Below are positions 15,888 through 25,335 of a stretch of 64,000 nt of DNA, in pieces. The DNA comes from Streptomyces sp. NBC_01262 (GTDB taxonomy: Bacteria > Actinomycetota > Actinomycetes > Streptomycetales > Streptomycetaceae). Location of the stretch: positions 6,852,501-6,916,500 of the forward strand of contig NZ_CP108462.1 of NCBI RefSeq assembly GCF_036226365.1, written 5' to 3'. The notes under the pieces are model-generated. The model was given only the letters and a program-made list of their open reading frames with translations. It made no database searches and was not told the DNA's origin. A program made the translations under genes and the position numbers. Position 1 is the first letter of the stretch. Every line of letters begins with the position of its first letter.

Positions 15888-16463
15888 TCACTCAATGGGA
15901 TGGGAGTCGTCACGCACCGGCGTGACTCCCTCGGTGGATGCGGCGGGTGCGGCGGTTTCGGCGGCGCGTTCCTCGGTCTGGGGTGGCCCGGCCCGCCGGA
16001 CGCTGAGGCAGTTCTCGACGCCGAACCGGCTGTGCGTGCGCTGCTGTTTGGCGGGGAAGTAATGGTGCCCTTCGTCCATGGTGACGATCTCGGGCTGTTC
16101 GACCTGGTAAGTGCGTCCTTCGTGAACGATCGTGGCGTAACCGACGGCGAGCACGTTCTTCATCCAGTCCGAGCGCAGGCCGTACGGTAGGGCGATCACG
16201 AATCCGTCCTTGGTTGTCACCGCCACGACCGGGGTCTCGTAGGCCCGCCCCGATGTCCGGCCGCGGTGTCGGATCACGGAGGCGTACGCCCCTGGCGTGC
16301 CCGCGGATTTCATCTGCATTGGGTTCAAGACGGCACGGTTGACCCGGCGGATGGCGTCCAGGCCCCGCGGAGAGCCCGCCCGCAGCCTGAGTGCGACCAC
16401 GGCCAGGAGGGCCAGGAATCCGAGGAACAGGGCACCCGCGAGCATCATCGTTACCCTCAACAT
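15888..16463 (-). CDS. F420-dependent nitroreductase-family (Ddn-like) protein
   Basis: 191 residues. An N-terminal membrane helix (MMLAGALFLGFLALLAVVAL) precedes the split-barrel domain: VIRHRGRTSGRAYETPVVAV, DGFVIALPYGLRSDWMKNVLA and the C-terminal part HEGRTYQVEQPEIV. These are hallmarks of the deazaflavin (F420H2)-dependent nitroreductase/quinone reductase family. The Pro/Ala-rich tail after about residue 165 is extra. GGGAGG precedes the ATG. It would reduce quinones or similar electrophiles at the membrane. Confidence 0.85.
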   Translation of the reverse strand: MLRVTMMLAGALFLGFLALLAVVALRLRAGSPRGLDAIRRVNRAVLNPMQMKSAGTPGAYASVIRHRGRTSGRAYETPVVAVTTKDGFVIALPYGLRSDWMKNVLAVGYATIVHEGRTYQVEQPEIVTMDEGHHYFPAKQQRTHSRFGVENCLSVRRAGPPQTEERAAETAAPAASTEGVTPVRDDSHPIE

Positions 16464-16714
16464 GGCTGCCTCCCTGCAGTGCCGGCGAGCCGGCGGTCCC
16501 TTTCGAGCATCAAGCAGGTACGACCCGAGGCCCAGGGCCGTTCGGCCTCTACTGGAAGCCGGATGGCCGCCGACATCTTGTTGAGAGCGCGAAGCGCGGG
16601 GCGCAGGCGGCGAGCACGCGCACGCTTACCGCGTCGCCCGCACAGTCCACCGAACCCTGCGGGCTCTGCTCGGTCATGGTGTCGGCTGCCTCGGCCGGCG
16701 CGTGGCGCCGGATG

Positions 16715-17182
16715 TCAGCGGCGCAGGTCGGCGGCGGCGACCGACGCGGCTTCGGCCGCGGCTTGCAGGAAGGCTTGGACGGCGTCCCGGTGCTCGGCGG
16801 GAATCTTGTCCGCGAGGGCCCTGATCCGGGTGTGGTAGGCGGCCAGGCCGGCGGGGGTGCGCTCCAGGGCCTGCGGGGACAGCTCGACCAGCGTGTAACG
16901 GCGGTCGTCGGGATGCGGGCGGCGCCGGACCCAACCCCCTTGTTCGAGCCGGTCGACGAGCATGGTGATCGCCCCGGAGGTGAGCGCCAGCCGCTCGCCC
17001 AGTTGACGCTGGGTGAGCGGACCGTCGGCCTCAAGGTGCTCGACCGCGTCGAGGCCGGTCGCACTGATGCCCGCCACGCCGGCCAGTGCCGCCCGCATCC
17101 GGTCCCGCTCAAGACCGAACCGCTGCAGACAGGCCGCCATCGCCTCGGACTCGGACTCCTTCGCCGTCATGGACCCAAGCAT
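16715..17182 (-). CDS. MarR family transcriptional regulator
   Basis: 155 residues; ATG 17170 (MTAKESES) is an equally possible start. The winged helix is clear: LTQRQLGERLALTSGAITMLVDRLEQGGWVRRRPHPDDRRYTLVELS, with helices on both sides for dimerisation. It is divergent from the ABC exporter genes, and the palindrome CTAAG-CCA-CTTAG lies in the 62-bp intergenic space. It most likely represses both itself and the exporter, released by a drug-like ligand. Confidence 0.9.
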   Translation of the reverse strand: MLGSMTAKESESEAMAACLQRFGLERDRMRAALAGVAGISATGLDAVEHLEADGPLTQRQLGERLALTSGAITMLVDRLEQGGWVRRRPHPDDRRYTLVELSPQALERTPAGLAAYHTRIRALADKIPAEHRDAVQAFLQAAAEAASVAAADLRR

Positions 17183-17204
17183 AGCGAAGGAGTAAGCTGT
17201 TCAA

Positions 17205-17230
17205 TATCTAAGCCACTTAGTATCTAAGGT
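17205..17230. promoter_or_regulatory. Probable MarR operator
   Basis: The palindrome CTAAGCCACTTAG (17208-17220) is followed at once by a second half-site TATCTAAGG. The block is AT-rich compared with its surroundings. It sits between the divergent MarR and ABC genes, just before the GGAGG ribosome site of the latter. Confidence 0.6.
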
Positions 17231-17244
17231 ATTGGAGGCTCGCG

Positions 17245-18225
17245 ATGAACACATCAGCCTTCACCGGCCCGGCCACCTCACCGCGGATCGGGTCCGAGAT
17301 CGAGGTCATGGGGCTGTCCAAGACCTACCCGGGCGGGGTCGAGGCGGTCCGTGGCATCGACTTCCAGGTGGCGGCAGGGGAGGTGTTCGGGCTGCTCGGC
17401 CCCAACGGCGCCGGCAAGTCCACCACCATCGGGATGCTCACCACGACTCTCATCCCCACCGGCGGGACGGCGCGGCTGGCGGGCTTCGACGTCGCCGCCG
17501 AGCCGCTCGCGGCGCGCGGGGTGAGCGCGGTGGTGTTCCAGGACGCGGCCGTCGACCGGGAGCTGAGCGGGCGGCGCAACCTGGCCATCCACGCCCGGCT
17601 GTGGGGCCTGGCCCCGGGCAGTGCGAAGACCCGCATCGACGAGGTCGTGGACGTGTTCGGGCTGGGCGAGTTCATCGACCGTCCGACAGGCAGCTGCAGC
17701 GGCGGGCAGCGACGGCGTCTGGAGATCGCCCGGGCCCTGCTCTCGGCGCCCCGGGTGCTGTTCCTGGACGAGCCGACGATCGGCCTGGACCCCCGCATCC
17801 GCCACGAACTGCTCGACCTGATCGCCGGGCTCCGGGCCCGCGCCGAGATGACCGTCCTGGTCACCACCCACTACCTGGACGAAGCACAACGGCTGTGCGA
17901 CCGGGTCGCGTTCATGTACCGGGGGCGGATCGCCGCAATGGGCACCCCCGCCGTCCTGCTGGCCGGCCTCGGCACGGAACTGATCGAACTGCACATCGAC
18001 GGCGACACCTCTCACGCCCTGGCGGCCCTTCGTACGCCGGGTATCGCCGGCGACGACGCGTTCAGCGTCGGGGCCACCATCACCGTCCCCCTGCACGGCA
18101 CCACCGCCGTCGAAGCCGTCGCCCGGATCAGCGCCCTCGGGCTGGCGACGACCGGAATCAGCGCCCGTCCGCCCACCCTCGACGACGTCTTCCTCCGGCT
18201 CACCGGCGACCGTCTGGCCGTCTGA
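17245..18225 (+). CDS. DrrA-type ABC exporter ATP-binding protein
   Basis: 326 residues. Walker A is LLGPNGAGKSTTIGML, the signature SCSGGQRRRLEIARAL, Walker B RVLFLDEPTIGLDPR, and the switch His is in VTTHYLDEA. The C-terminal extension of about 90 residues is the DUF4162-type domain of daunorubicin-resistance exporters. A start ATG at 17245 follows TTGGAGGCTCGCG. It energises export by the permease encoded 23 nt downstream and is likely controlled by the divergent MarR gene. Confidence 0.93.
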   Translation: MNTSAFTGPATSPRIGSEIEVMGLSKTYPGGVEAVRGIDFQVAAGEVFGLLGPNGAGKSTTIGMLTTTLIPTGGTARLAGFDVAAEPLAARGVSAVVFQDAAVDRELSGRRNLAIHARLWGLAPGSAKTRIDEVVDVFGLGEFIDRPTGSCSGGQRRRLEIARALLSAPRVLFLDEPTIGLDPRIRHELLDLIAGLRARAEMTVLVTTHYLDEAQRLCDRVAFMYRGRIAAMGTPAVLLAGLGTELIELHIDGDTSHALAALRTPGIAGDDAFSVGATITVPLHGTTAVEAVARISALGLATTGISARPPTLDDVFLRLTGDRLAV

Positions 18226-18248
18226 GCCACAAGCCAAGGAGACCAGCC

Positions 18249-19112
18249 ATGGTCACCGCCATCTCTCCCCGAGCCCTTCCCTCCCGAGGCCGGCCGACCC
18301 GACCGCCCGGCCGGTCGCGCCTGTACGCCTACGCCACCCTGACCGGCCGCCGCCTGATGCTCAGCCTCCGCACCCCCCGCGCCATCCTGCTCCCCCTGGC
18401 CACCCCCGTGCTGATCGCCGTGGTGATCGCTCCGGCCCTGGCCAAGACCGCGAGTCCGGTCGCGGGCATCGACTACATGACCTACCTGGCCGTCGGCACC
18501 GCGGCGCTGGTCGTACCCCTCAGCTGCATGCAGGCCGGCCTCGGCGCCATCGTCGACCGCAACACCGGCGCCCAACCGGACCTGCTGGCCGCGCCGATAC
18601 CCCGGCCGCTGCTGGTACTCGCCAACCTCTCCGCCGCCCTGATCGCCGGCGCCCTGCAGGTCTGCGCGCTCGTCGCCTTCTCCTGGTGGCGCGGGGCCAC
18701 CTTCCACACCACTACCGCGGGCGTGCTGTGGTTCGCGGGTGCGGCCGCCGGTCTCGCGGTGGCCACCTACGGGATCGCCGAGACCCTCGCCAACCGAATC
18801 CGCTCCGAGCAGGAGTACGTCAACGCCATCCCCACCCTCGGCATCGCCCCCTGGTTCTTCGCCGGTTCCCTCTTCCCGATCAGCTCCCTCCCCGGACCGA
18901 TCGCCGCGATCGCCAAGCTGCTGCCCGTCACCCACGCCCTCGCCCTGATGCGCTACGGCGTCGCCGACCCCCACGCCACCGACCTGCGGGGCATCTGGGG
19001 CATGACCGATCCGACGACCATGGCGGCCCTGAGCCTGACCGTCCTGGCCGCCTACGCGGCCGCCCTCACCCTCCTGTCCATCCGCGTGTTCACCAAAGCG
19101 GCCGTGCGCTGA
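18249..19112 (+). CDS. ABC-2 type exporter permease
   Basis: 287 residues with six membrane helices, including ILLPLATPVLIAVVIAPALA, AALVVPLSCMQAGLGAIV, VLANLSAALIAGALQVCALV and a last one at AAYAAALTLLSIRVF. It carries the ABC-2 motif region around ITPWFFAGSLFPISSLP (here GIAPWFFAGSLFPISSLPGP), typical of DrrB-like permeases. The ATG follows AAGGAGACCAGCC. It forms the membrane half of the exporter with the preceding ATPase. Confidence 0.9.
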   Translation: MVTAISPRALPSRGRPTRPPGRSRLYAYATLTGRRLMLSLRTPRAILLPLATPVLIAVVIAPALAKTASPVAGIDYMTYLAVGTAALVVPLSCMQAGLGAIVDRNTGAQPDLLAAPIPRPLLVLANLSAALIAGALQVCALVAFSWWRGATFHTTTAGVLWFAGAAAGLAVATYGIAETLANRIRSEQEYVNAIPTLGIAPWFFAGSLFPISSLPGPIAAIAKLLPVTHALALMRYGVADPHATDLRGIWGMTDPTTMAALSLTVLAAYAAALTLLSIRVFTKAAVR

Positions 19113-19143
19113 CGCCACGGGATCCCACCGGAAGGCCACACCG

Positions 19144-19200
19144 ATGACCACTCAAGGACAACCCGTCCGCCCGCAACCGTCCCGTCACCTGTGGAGGTGA
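19144..19200 (+). CDS. Possible 18-codon leader peptide
   Basis: ATG 19144 after GGAAGG opens a short frame, MTTQGQPVRPQPSRHLWR, that stops inside the GGAGGTGA ribosome site of the next gene. It could couple translation of the two ABC operons or be the stub of a lost gene. Weak evidence. Confidence 0.25.
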   Translation: MTTQGQPVRPQPSRHLWR

Positions 19201-19206
19201 GCAGCC

Positions 19207-19974
19207 ATGTCAGGCACACTGGCCGACCGAACCGCTCCCCGGGGCTCAGAGGTCCCCCCGGCCGTTGTTGCTACCGAGGTGACCCGCCGCTTCGGGGACG
19301 CCACGAACACTGTCGACGCGCTCCGCGGGGTATCGCTCAGGGCAAGCCGCGGCGAACTGGTAGGGATCATGGGCCCGTCCGGCTCCGGAAAGTCCACGCT
19401 CCTGCACATCCTGGCCGGCCTGGACCGGCCCACCTCGGGCGAAGTCTCGATCGGCGGGCGGGCGCTGTCCGGCTTGCGTGACCGCGACCTCACCATGCTG
19501 CGCCGGTCCCAGGTGGGCTTCGTTTTCCAGTTCTTCAACCTGCTCCCGATGCTCACGGCCGAGGCCAACATCGTGCTGCCGCTCAAACTGGCCGGTGAGC
19601 GACCGGACCCGGCGTGGGTGGACGAGCTGATCGGCAGGGTCGGGCTGAGCGAACGCAGGGGACATCTTCCCTCCCAGCTCTCCGGAGGCCAGCAGCAGCG
19701 GGTGGCCATCGCCCGCGCGCTGGTCACGCGGCCCACCGTGATCTTCGCCGACGAGCCGACCGGCAACCTCGACTCCCACAGCGGCACGGAGATCCTGGAA
19801 CTCCTGCGGGCATCCGCCCAGTCGTACCACCAGACCGTCGTCATGGTGACCCACGAACCGAGGGTCGCCACCATCGCCGACCGCATCGTGCTGCTCGCCG
19901 ACGGCCGGCTCGTCGACGAGCTCTCCCACCCTTCCATCACCGCTGTCCTCCAGGCGATCGAGCAGGTGAGCTGA
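19207..19974 (+). CDS. MacB/LolD-type ABC ATP-binding protein
   Basis: 255 residues. Walker A IMGPSGSGKSTLLHILAGL, Q-loop FQFFNLLPMLTA, signature LSGGQQQRVAIARALV, Walker B VIFADEPTGNLDS and switch MVTHEPRVA. The FNLLP and GNLDS motifs are typical for the MacB/LolD/FtsE branch, which pairs with FtsX-like permeases rather than ABC-2 exporters. GGAGGTGA precedes the ATG. The next gene follows after 2 nt. Confidence 0.95.
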   Translation: MSGTLADRTAPRGSEVPPAVVATEVTRRFGDATNTVDALRGVSLRASRGELVGIMGPSGSGKSTLLHILAGLDRPTSGEVSIGGRALSGLRDRDLTMLRRSQVGFVFQFFNLLPMLTAEANIVLPLKLAGERPDPAWVDELIGRVGLSERRGHLPSQLSGGQQQRVAIARALVTRPTVIFADEPTGNLDSHSGTEILELLRASAQSYHQTVVMVTHEPRVATIADRIVLLADGRLVDELSHPSITAVLQAIEQVS

Positions 19975-19976
19975 CC

Positions 19977-22526
19977 ATGTTCGACGTCGTCGTACGAGGC
20001 CTTCTGTCCCGCAAGTGGCGCACCCTGCTGACGGCACTGGCGGTGGTCCTGGGCGTGGCCATGACCAGCGGCACCCTCGTGCTGATGGACACTGCCATGA
20101 GCGGCTACTCCGGCATCTTCAGCACCGCCTACGCGCACACCGACGCGGTGGTCGTCGCCCGGACTCCGTTCGGGGCGACCGGCACGGCCAAGCAGCCGGT
20201 GCCCGCCGCCCTGCTGGACCGCATCCGGAAACTGCCGGAGGTCCAGCGGGCACACGGCTACATCGACTCCCACGCCCAGCTCACCGACACGGCCGGTACC
20301 GCCATCGGCAAGTCCTCCGAGGAGGCATCGGTGTTCGGCCTTCCCACCGGTGAACTGGACGCCATGAACCCATTGAGCCTGGTGCGCGGCACCTGGCCGA
20401 CAGGAGCTGCCGAGATCGTCATCGACCAGGCCACCGCGACCAAGTACCACCTCGGCGTCGGCACCACCGTCGGGCTGGTGGCCCGCAAGCCCCTCGCGCG
20501 TTACCGGGTCGTCGGAATCTTCCGCTTCGCCGGCGCCGCCACCCTCGGGCCCACCCAGTTCGCCGCCGTGGACCTGCCCGTCGCCCAGCGCATCTTCGAC
20601 AAACAGCGATGGTACGACGAGATCGACGTCGCCGCCCGAGCGGGCGTCCCGGTCGACCGGCTCATCACCGCCATCCAAGGCGTCGCCCCCTCCACGATGA
20701 AGATCAGCACCGCCACCGAGCAGGCCGGCAACGCCACCTCCGACGTGGGCGACCAACTCGCATTGCTTCGCTACGTGTTGCTGGCCTTCGGAGCGATCGC
20801 CCTGTTCGTCGGCTCGTTCATCATCTTCAACACTCTCTCGATCACCGTCACCCAGCGCACCCGGCAACTGGCCACCCTGCGCACCCTGGGGGCATCCCGC
20901 CGACAGGTCCTCGTGTCGGTCCTGGCCGAAGGCGCGATCATCGGGACAGCTGCCTCGGTGACCGGCCTCGCAGCCGGAATCGGCTTCGCCAAAGCCCTGG
21001 GCGCCCTGCTGGGAGCCTCCGGCATCCAGCTGCCCGCCGCGGGCACCGTCCTGACCTGGCGGACCGCCGCGATCACCCTCACCGCCGGGATCACCGTCAC
21101 CCTGGCCGCCAGCACCGCCCCGGCACTGCGCGCCATGCGGATCACACCGATCGCCGCCATCAAGGAAGGAGCGGCACCGCGTTCGGGATCACAGCCGACC
21201 GGCCATGGCGTCACCACTGGCGCCACTGTCGCCGTCGGTACGGGTGCGCTGATTCTCGTGACCGTCCTCGGCGGCCTGTCCACCACCAGCCGGCTGGTAC
21301 TGCTTGCCGCGGGCGCGCTCGTACTGTTCCTCGGCGTGGCCGGCGCGTCCCGCTGGGTCGTGGCACCGCTGGCGGCGGCCATCGAGAAGCCGATCGAGCC
21401 GTTCACCCACGCCACCGGCGAGCTCGCTCGCGAGAACACGGTACGGGCTCCTGCCCGCACGGCCACCACCGCCGCCGCCCTCATCGTCGGCATCGCCCTC
21501 ATCACCTTCGTCACTGTCATCACCCAGGGCCTGGGCACCAGCACCGGCACCTCCGTCAGGCAGCAGGTCACCGCCGACTCCGTCATCACCCCCCAAGAGG
21601 ACGTGCTCGCCCCCGACGTGCAACACGCACTGGCGGCAGCGCATATCACCAGCGCCGGTGTGCGGGCGGGCACCGTGCACGTCTTCGGCAGCAACCAGAC
21701 CATGACCGGCGTCCGGCCCGCCGACATCGCCCGCTTCTACCGGTTCCGGTGGACCGCCGGGTCGACCAGCACCTCCCTGACGTCCCTCGACGCCGGCGGC
21801 GTGCTCGTGACCAGCGACTTCGCCACCGCCCACCACCTCAGCCCCGGAATGAGCCTCACCGCCCGGACCACCTCGGGCAGCACGCTGCACCTGGTGGTCC
21901 GCGGGATCTACACCACCCCGAAACTCAGCCCGCTCCTGGGCGCAATGACCATCACCACCACGGCATTCGACCGCGGCTTCACCACCCCGGGCGACGGCGC
22001 CGTCTACCTCACCACCAGCGGGACCAGCGCAACCGGCCGGGCCGCCGTCCAAGCGGCCCTCAAACCGTTTCCGACCGCGCAACTCCACACCCTGGACGGG
22101 TTCATCACCACCCGGCAGGCACCGATCGCCACTCTCCTCAACCTGTTCTACGTACTGCTGGCACTGTGCGTAGTCATCAGCCTGTTCGGGATCGTCAACA
22201 CCCTCGCCCTGTCCATCACCGAACGGACCCGGGAGATCGGCGTACTGCGCGCCACCGGCATGACCCGGACCCAACTACGCCGGATGATCCGTCTCGAAAG
22301 CCAGATCATCGCCCTCATCGGCGCCGCCATCGGGATCACCGTCGGGCTGCTCCTGTCCGCCCTCACCGCCCGCGCCCTGTCCGCCTGGAACGTCGGGTTC
22401 GCCATCCCCTGGACCACCCTGGCCATCCTTCTCGCCGGAGCACTCGCGGCCGGCACCCTCGCGGGCATCGGCCCCGCCCGCCGTGCCGCACGGATGGACC
22501 CCCTCCAAGCACTGTCCTACGAATAG
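19977..22526 (+). CDS. FtsX-like ABC transporter permease
   Basis: 849 residues with two FtsX repeats. The N-terminal half has a helix at WRTLLTALAVVLGVAMTSGT, a large extracellular MacB-PCD-like domain and three helices (ALLRYVLLAFGAIALFVGSF ...). The C-terminal half repeats this, ending in LFYVLLALCVVISLFGIVNT, IIALIGAAIGITVGLLLS and LAILLAGALAAGTLAGI, then PARRAARMDPLQALSYE, a standard C-terminus. It acts by mechanotransmission on lipids, peptides or antibiotics outside the membrane. ATG 19977 lies 2 nt after the ATPase stop. Confidence 0.93.
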   Translation: MFDVVVRGLLSRKWRTLLTALAVVLGVAMTSGTLVLMDTAMSGYSGIFSTAYAHTDAVVVARTPFGATGTAKQPVPAALLDRIRKLPEVQRAHGYIDSHAQLTDTAGTAIGKSSEEASVFGLPTGELDAMNPLSLVRGTWPTGAAEIVIDQATATKYHLGVGTTVGLVARKPLARYRVVGIFRFAGAATLGPTQFAAVDLPVAQRIFDKQRWYDEIDVAARAGVPVDRLITAIQGVAPSTMKISTATEQAGNATSDVGDQLALLRYVLLAFGAIALFVGSFIIFNTLSITVTQRTRQLATLRTLGASRRQVLVSVLAEGAIIGTAASVTGLAAGIGFAKALGALLGASGIQLPAAGTVLTWRTAAITLTAGITVTLAASTAPALRAMRITPIAAIKEGAAPRSGSQPTGHGVTTGATVAVGTGALILVTVLGGLSTTSRLVLLAAGALVLFLGVAGASRWVVAPLAAAIEKPIEPFTHATGELARENTVRAPARTATTAAALIVGIALITFVTVITQGLGTSTGTSVRQQVTADSVITPQEDVLAPDVQHALAAAHITSAGVRAGTVHVFGSNQTMTGVRPADIARFYRFRWTAGSTSTSLTSLDAGGVLVTSDFATAHHLSPGMSLTARTTSGSTLHLVVRGIYTTPKLSPLLGAMTITTTAFDRGFTTPGDGAVYLTTSGTSATGRAAVQAALKPFPTAQLHTLDGFITTRQAPIATLLNLFYVLLALCVVISLFGIVNTLALSITERTREIGVLRATGMTRTQLRRMIRLESQIIALIGAAIGITVGLLLSALTARALSAWNVGFAIPWTTLAILLAGALAAGTLAGIGPARRAARMDPLQALSYE

Positions 22527-22535
22527 GAGCACGAC

Positions 22536-23171
22536 ATGTCCCCCGTCGGCACACCCGCACCCGCACCCGCCGCCGCCCACGGCCACCCGGCGAGCAAGGC
22601 GTACGAGCTGCTCACCGCCCTGTCGATGACGGTCGGCCGCGGCCCGGCCGCCCGAACAACAGCCGACCTCGCCGAGCTCACCCCACACGACCGCGTCGTC
22701 GACATCGGTTGCGGCCCCGGCACGGCGGTACGTGTCGCGGCGCGCCGATGCGCCGGCGCGACCGGAGTCGACCCCACACCTCTCATGCTGCGCCTCGGAC
22801 GATGGCTCACCACCATCCGACGCGTTCCCAACGCCACCCTCGTCGCAGGAAGCGCCGAAGCCCTCCCCCTCCTCGACTCCACCGCCACCGTCGCGTGGGC
22901 ACTGAGCTCCCTGCACCACTGGACCGACCGAGCCGCAGGACTGGCCGAAGCCCGCCGCGTCCTGGCCCCCGCAGGACGCGTCCTGCTCGTCGAACGCCTC
23001 GTTGAACCTGGCGCGCACGGCCACGCCACCCACGGCCTCACCAACGGCCAGGCAGACCAACTCGCCGCCGACCTCACGAGCTCCGGGTTCGGCGACGTCC
23101 ACACCGAAATCCGACGGACCGGGCGGCGGACCCTCGTCATCGTCCAAGGCACCCGAACCAACGGGGGGTGA
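22536..23171 (+). CDS. Class I SAM-dependent methyltransferase
   Basis: 211 residues from ATG after AGGAGCACGAC. The glycine-rich SAM motif I is RVVDIGCGPGTAVRVAARR, the acidic loop GATGVDPTPLMLRLG, motif IV ALSSLHHWTDRAAG, and the post-motif EARRVLAPAGRVLLVERL. The fold matches Methyltransf_11 (UbiE-like) enzymes. The substrate is unknown. It follows the FtsX permease by 9 nt, suggesting a shared operon with a self-resistance or secondary-metabolite flavour. Confidence 0.88.
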   Translation: MSPVGTPAPAPAAAHGHPASKAYELLTALSMTVGRGPAARTTADLAELTPHDRVVDIGCGPGTAVRVAARRCAGATGVDPTPLMLRLGRWLTTIRRVPNATLVAGSAEALPLLDSTATVAWALSSLHHWTDRAAGLAEARRVLAPAGRVLLVERLVEPGAHGHATHGLTNGQADQLAADLTSSGFGDVHTEIRRTGRRTLVIVQGTRTNGG

Positions 23172-23265
23172 GCTGACGCCGGCTCACCGCCGCCCGCGCA
23201 CCGAACGGCCGACCGCGATCGCCAACGGGATCCGGGCACCGAAACCGTCCTGGAGCCTCAGCCCG

Positions 23266-23694
23266 TCAGTCCCCCTCAACGGGCGGCCGACTGCGTGCGA
23301 CCACGAGGCACAGCACCATCTGGACCAGTGCAACCGGCCCCCACAGAAAGCGCTCCCAACCGCTCGGTGAGGCGAAGTTCACGATCGCCGCGAGAGGTTG
23401 CAGGCCGACCAGAATCCACATCCCCCATCGGACGAAGACGGCCGGCAACGGGGAGATCCGAAACCCGGCGCGTCCCAGGACAATGAGAGCGGCGAGCACC
23501 CAGACCCCGGCCGCGAACGCACTGCCGACCCGAAGCCCCACCGGCAGGTGCGCACGGGTACCACCCCAGGCCGCACGGCCCAGAGGGGCACCGGCGGCCA
23601 GGGACAGCTGGAAGGCCGCGATCGCGAGGAAACCGACCGCAGCCGCGATCGCGGACTTCGGCGCGGCAAGCAGATTCATCGTTGAGGTGCCCAT
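23266..23694 (-). CDS. Four-helix membrane protein
   Basis: 142 residues from ATG 23694 with GAAGGAACAGG upstream. Four helices: IAAAVGFLAIAAFQLSLAAG, VGSAFAAGVWVLAALIVLG, VFVRWGMWILVGLQPLAAIV and LWGPVALVQMVLCLVVARS. It resembles small uncharacterised actinobacterial membrane proteins; no function is assigned. It follows the DUF6544-like gene on the same strand by about 80 nt. Confidence 0.7.
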   Translation of the reverse strand: MGTSTMNLLAAPKSAIAAAVGFLAIAAFQLSLAAGAPLGRAAWGGTRAHLPVGLRVGSAFAAGVWVLAALIVLGRAGFRISPLPAVFVRWGMWILVGLQPLAAIVNFASPSGWERFLWGPVALVQMVLCLVVARSRPPVEGD

Positions 23695-23771
23695 GGCCTG
23701 TTCCTTCTGGGACGCGGCCATCCAAACGCCGTCGAAGCGGGCGCGTGAGGGTCGTGTCGTCACGGTTCGCA

Positions 23772-24656
23772 TCAGGGTTTCCCGTGGTGTGGGTGGTCCG
23801 GCGCCGGCTGGGCGGTGGCCTCCGCACCGGCCGGGGGCGGCGGCGCCACGTTGTGGGCCAGGTGGGTGAGTCGGCCGGTGAGGTAGGGCAGCGGTCCGCT
23901 GGGCAGGTGCCAGACGGCGGCGACCCGGCCCGGCACGGCCCGCCCGTGGACGGTGTGCCAGTCGGTCACCGGGGTGTGCCATTCGGCCCGGACCAGTCCG
24001 CCGGGCAGGGCGGCGTATCGGTCGGTGGTGCTGAAGTCGTACGGGGCGCCGCGCTCGTCGACGAACACCCGGGCGCGGACGGTGCGGCCGGCGTCGGTGA
24101 GGCACACCTCGAAGGTGTGATCGTCCACCGGGTTCCAGTTGGTCGCGGGGGTGAGCAGCATTGACGGCGCCATCAGGATCGCGTCGTTGAGGTACGTGGT
24201 GAGCTCGCCGATGTCGAACTCCTCGCCGTGGCCGTCGACAACGGTCATCCGGTCCAGCAGCCGGCCGAGCATGTGGCCGTGACCGTGCAGGTAGGTGTCG
24301 CGGCCGACCATCGGTATCACGCCGACGAGCCGCACGCGCATGACGAACACCCGGGTGATCTCGGGGTTGGCGTTGTACTGCCAGGCCTGGGCGGGCATCC
24401 AGCCCAGCCGTGGCCGCAACCGGAACCGGCCGGCGAACCGGGCACTCAGCGACCAGACCCGAGGCTGGCCGACGACTCCCATGAACTCCAGGTAGCGCCG
24501 CACCACCGGCGGCAACCCCGCTACTTCGGCCTCCGTGACCGGCGGCGGGGCAGCCGGCCCGGCGGCGGGCAGGCCGACAGCCCCGACCTCGCGGATCAGC
24601 CGGTGGTACAGGGGATCTCGGTCCGGGTCCGACGGAGACAGAATTGGACTGGCCAC
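23772..24656 (-). CDS. DUF6544 (DUF6920) family protein
   Basis: 294 residues from a GTG behind GGGAGGTGTTG. The family features are LPPVVRRYLEFMGVVGQPRV, FAGRFRLRPRLGWMPAQAWQYN and the pattern NDAILMAPSMLLTPATNWNPVDDHTFEV, common to the domain of unknown function found next to membrane proteins in actinobacteria. It has no signal peptide and no recognised catalytic residues. Probably cotranscribed with the four-helix membrane protein downstream. Confidence 0.8.
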   Translation of the reverse strand: MASPILSPSDPDRDPLYHRLIREVGAVGLPAAGPAAPPPVTEAEVAGLPPVVRRYLEFMGVVGQPRVWSLSARFAGRFRLRPRLGWMPAQAWQYNANPEITRVFVMRVRLVGVIPMVGRDTYLHGHGHMLGRLLDRMTVVDGHGEEFDIGELTTYLNDAILMAPSMLLTPATNWNPVDDHTFEVCLTDAGRTVRARVFVDERGAPYDFSTTDRYAALPGGLVRAEWHTPVTDWHTVHGRAVPGRVAAVWHLPSGPLPYLTGRLTHLAHNVAPPPPAGAEATAQPAPDHPHHGKP

Positions 24657-25290
24657 GACAACACCTCCCGCGTCTTGCTGACTCCAACCATCCGGCGGTC
24701 CGGCTTTCTTCGCCAGGGCCGAACGACCCCGTCCAGGACGCGGTGACGGCCGCCCGCGTACCGGGCTGGAGCACTGCCCTGGCCCGGCGTCCCTGGCTGT
24801 CCCGGTTGGCCGCAGCGGAGCTCGGCCGGTGCCGCACCGCCGCTGGTCTTCGAGCCGCGGAGCTACGGGGCGGGTGTCGCCGCGCTGCTCGATGCCGCAA
24901 GCCGGAGGGCCGAGGAGCGGCGCACGCTGCTACTGACCGGGCGTCAGCCGGGTTGCCGTCGCGCAGTTCTACGGCCTCGCGGGAACGGGGCAGCACAGTA
25001 GATCCGGAGGCCTGCCGAGGCGCCGTGATGAAGGACGGAGCCTTTGCGCTTTGGAAGCGGAGTCCGCTGCGGGTGGATTCGAAACCCCTTCCCGAGCTGG
25101 TGCGACTGCTTCGTGTGCGGTGTCATTTCTTGCCGAGCGACGGATTCGGGACGCGTTCGGGACGCGTTCGGGACGCAAGGATAGGAACAGACCGACAAAG
25201 ACGAAGGGATGCCGACACGGCTTACCCCACCTGACCAGCAAGAATGTCAAGGATAAGCGTTGATCGACAAGGACCGCCAAGATCCTCAAA
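24657..25290. other. Degraded sequence before scar B
   Basis: No intact gene. A plus-strand stretch near 24840-24945 reads LVFEPRSYGAGVAALLDAAS and then RRAEERRTLLLTGR, which looks like a fragment of a real protein. From 25139 the repeat unit 'gacggattcgggacgcgttc' leads into the scar, with a tandem duplication of 'gttcgggacgc'. The same unit recurs at 54530. Confidence 0.4.
25139..25240 (+). repeat. Left-flank repeat of scar B
   Basis: The stretch 'gacggattcgggacgcgttc', then 'gggacgcaaggataggaaca' and 'accgacaaag', recurs at 54530-54600 with few changes; a more decayed relative is at 1727-1766. Likely the shared segment that preceded the tRNA-end core in each integrated element. Confidence 0.65.
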
Positions 25291-25335
25291 GGACTCATAA
25301 TCCGTCGGTCGTGGGTTCGAGTCCCACCCGCCCCA
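25291..25335 (+). repeat. tRNA(CAU) 3'-end scar, copy B (att-like)
   Basis: The same 45-nt core as copy A. The 5' flank AAGATCCTCAAA resembles that of copy D (AAGATCCTCATT). The 3' flank 'ctccggcagggccctgacct' and 'ggatcgtcaac' matches C, D and E. No 5' tRNA half is present. Confidence 0.85.

Noticed and set aside
25051..25263. Possible C-terminal end of an integrase gene before scar B
   Set aside because: The position is right, but the translated peptide has no recognisable tyrosine recombinase motif (no R-H-R-Y box), so no integrase is called.
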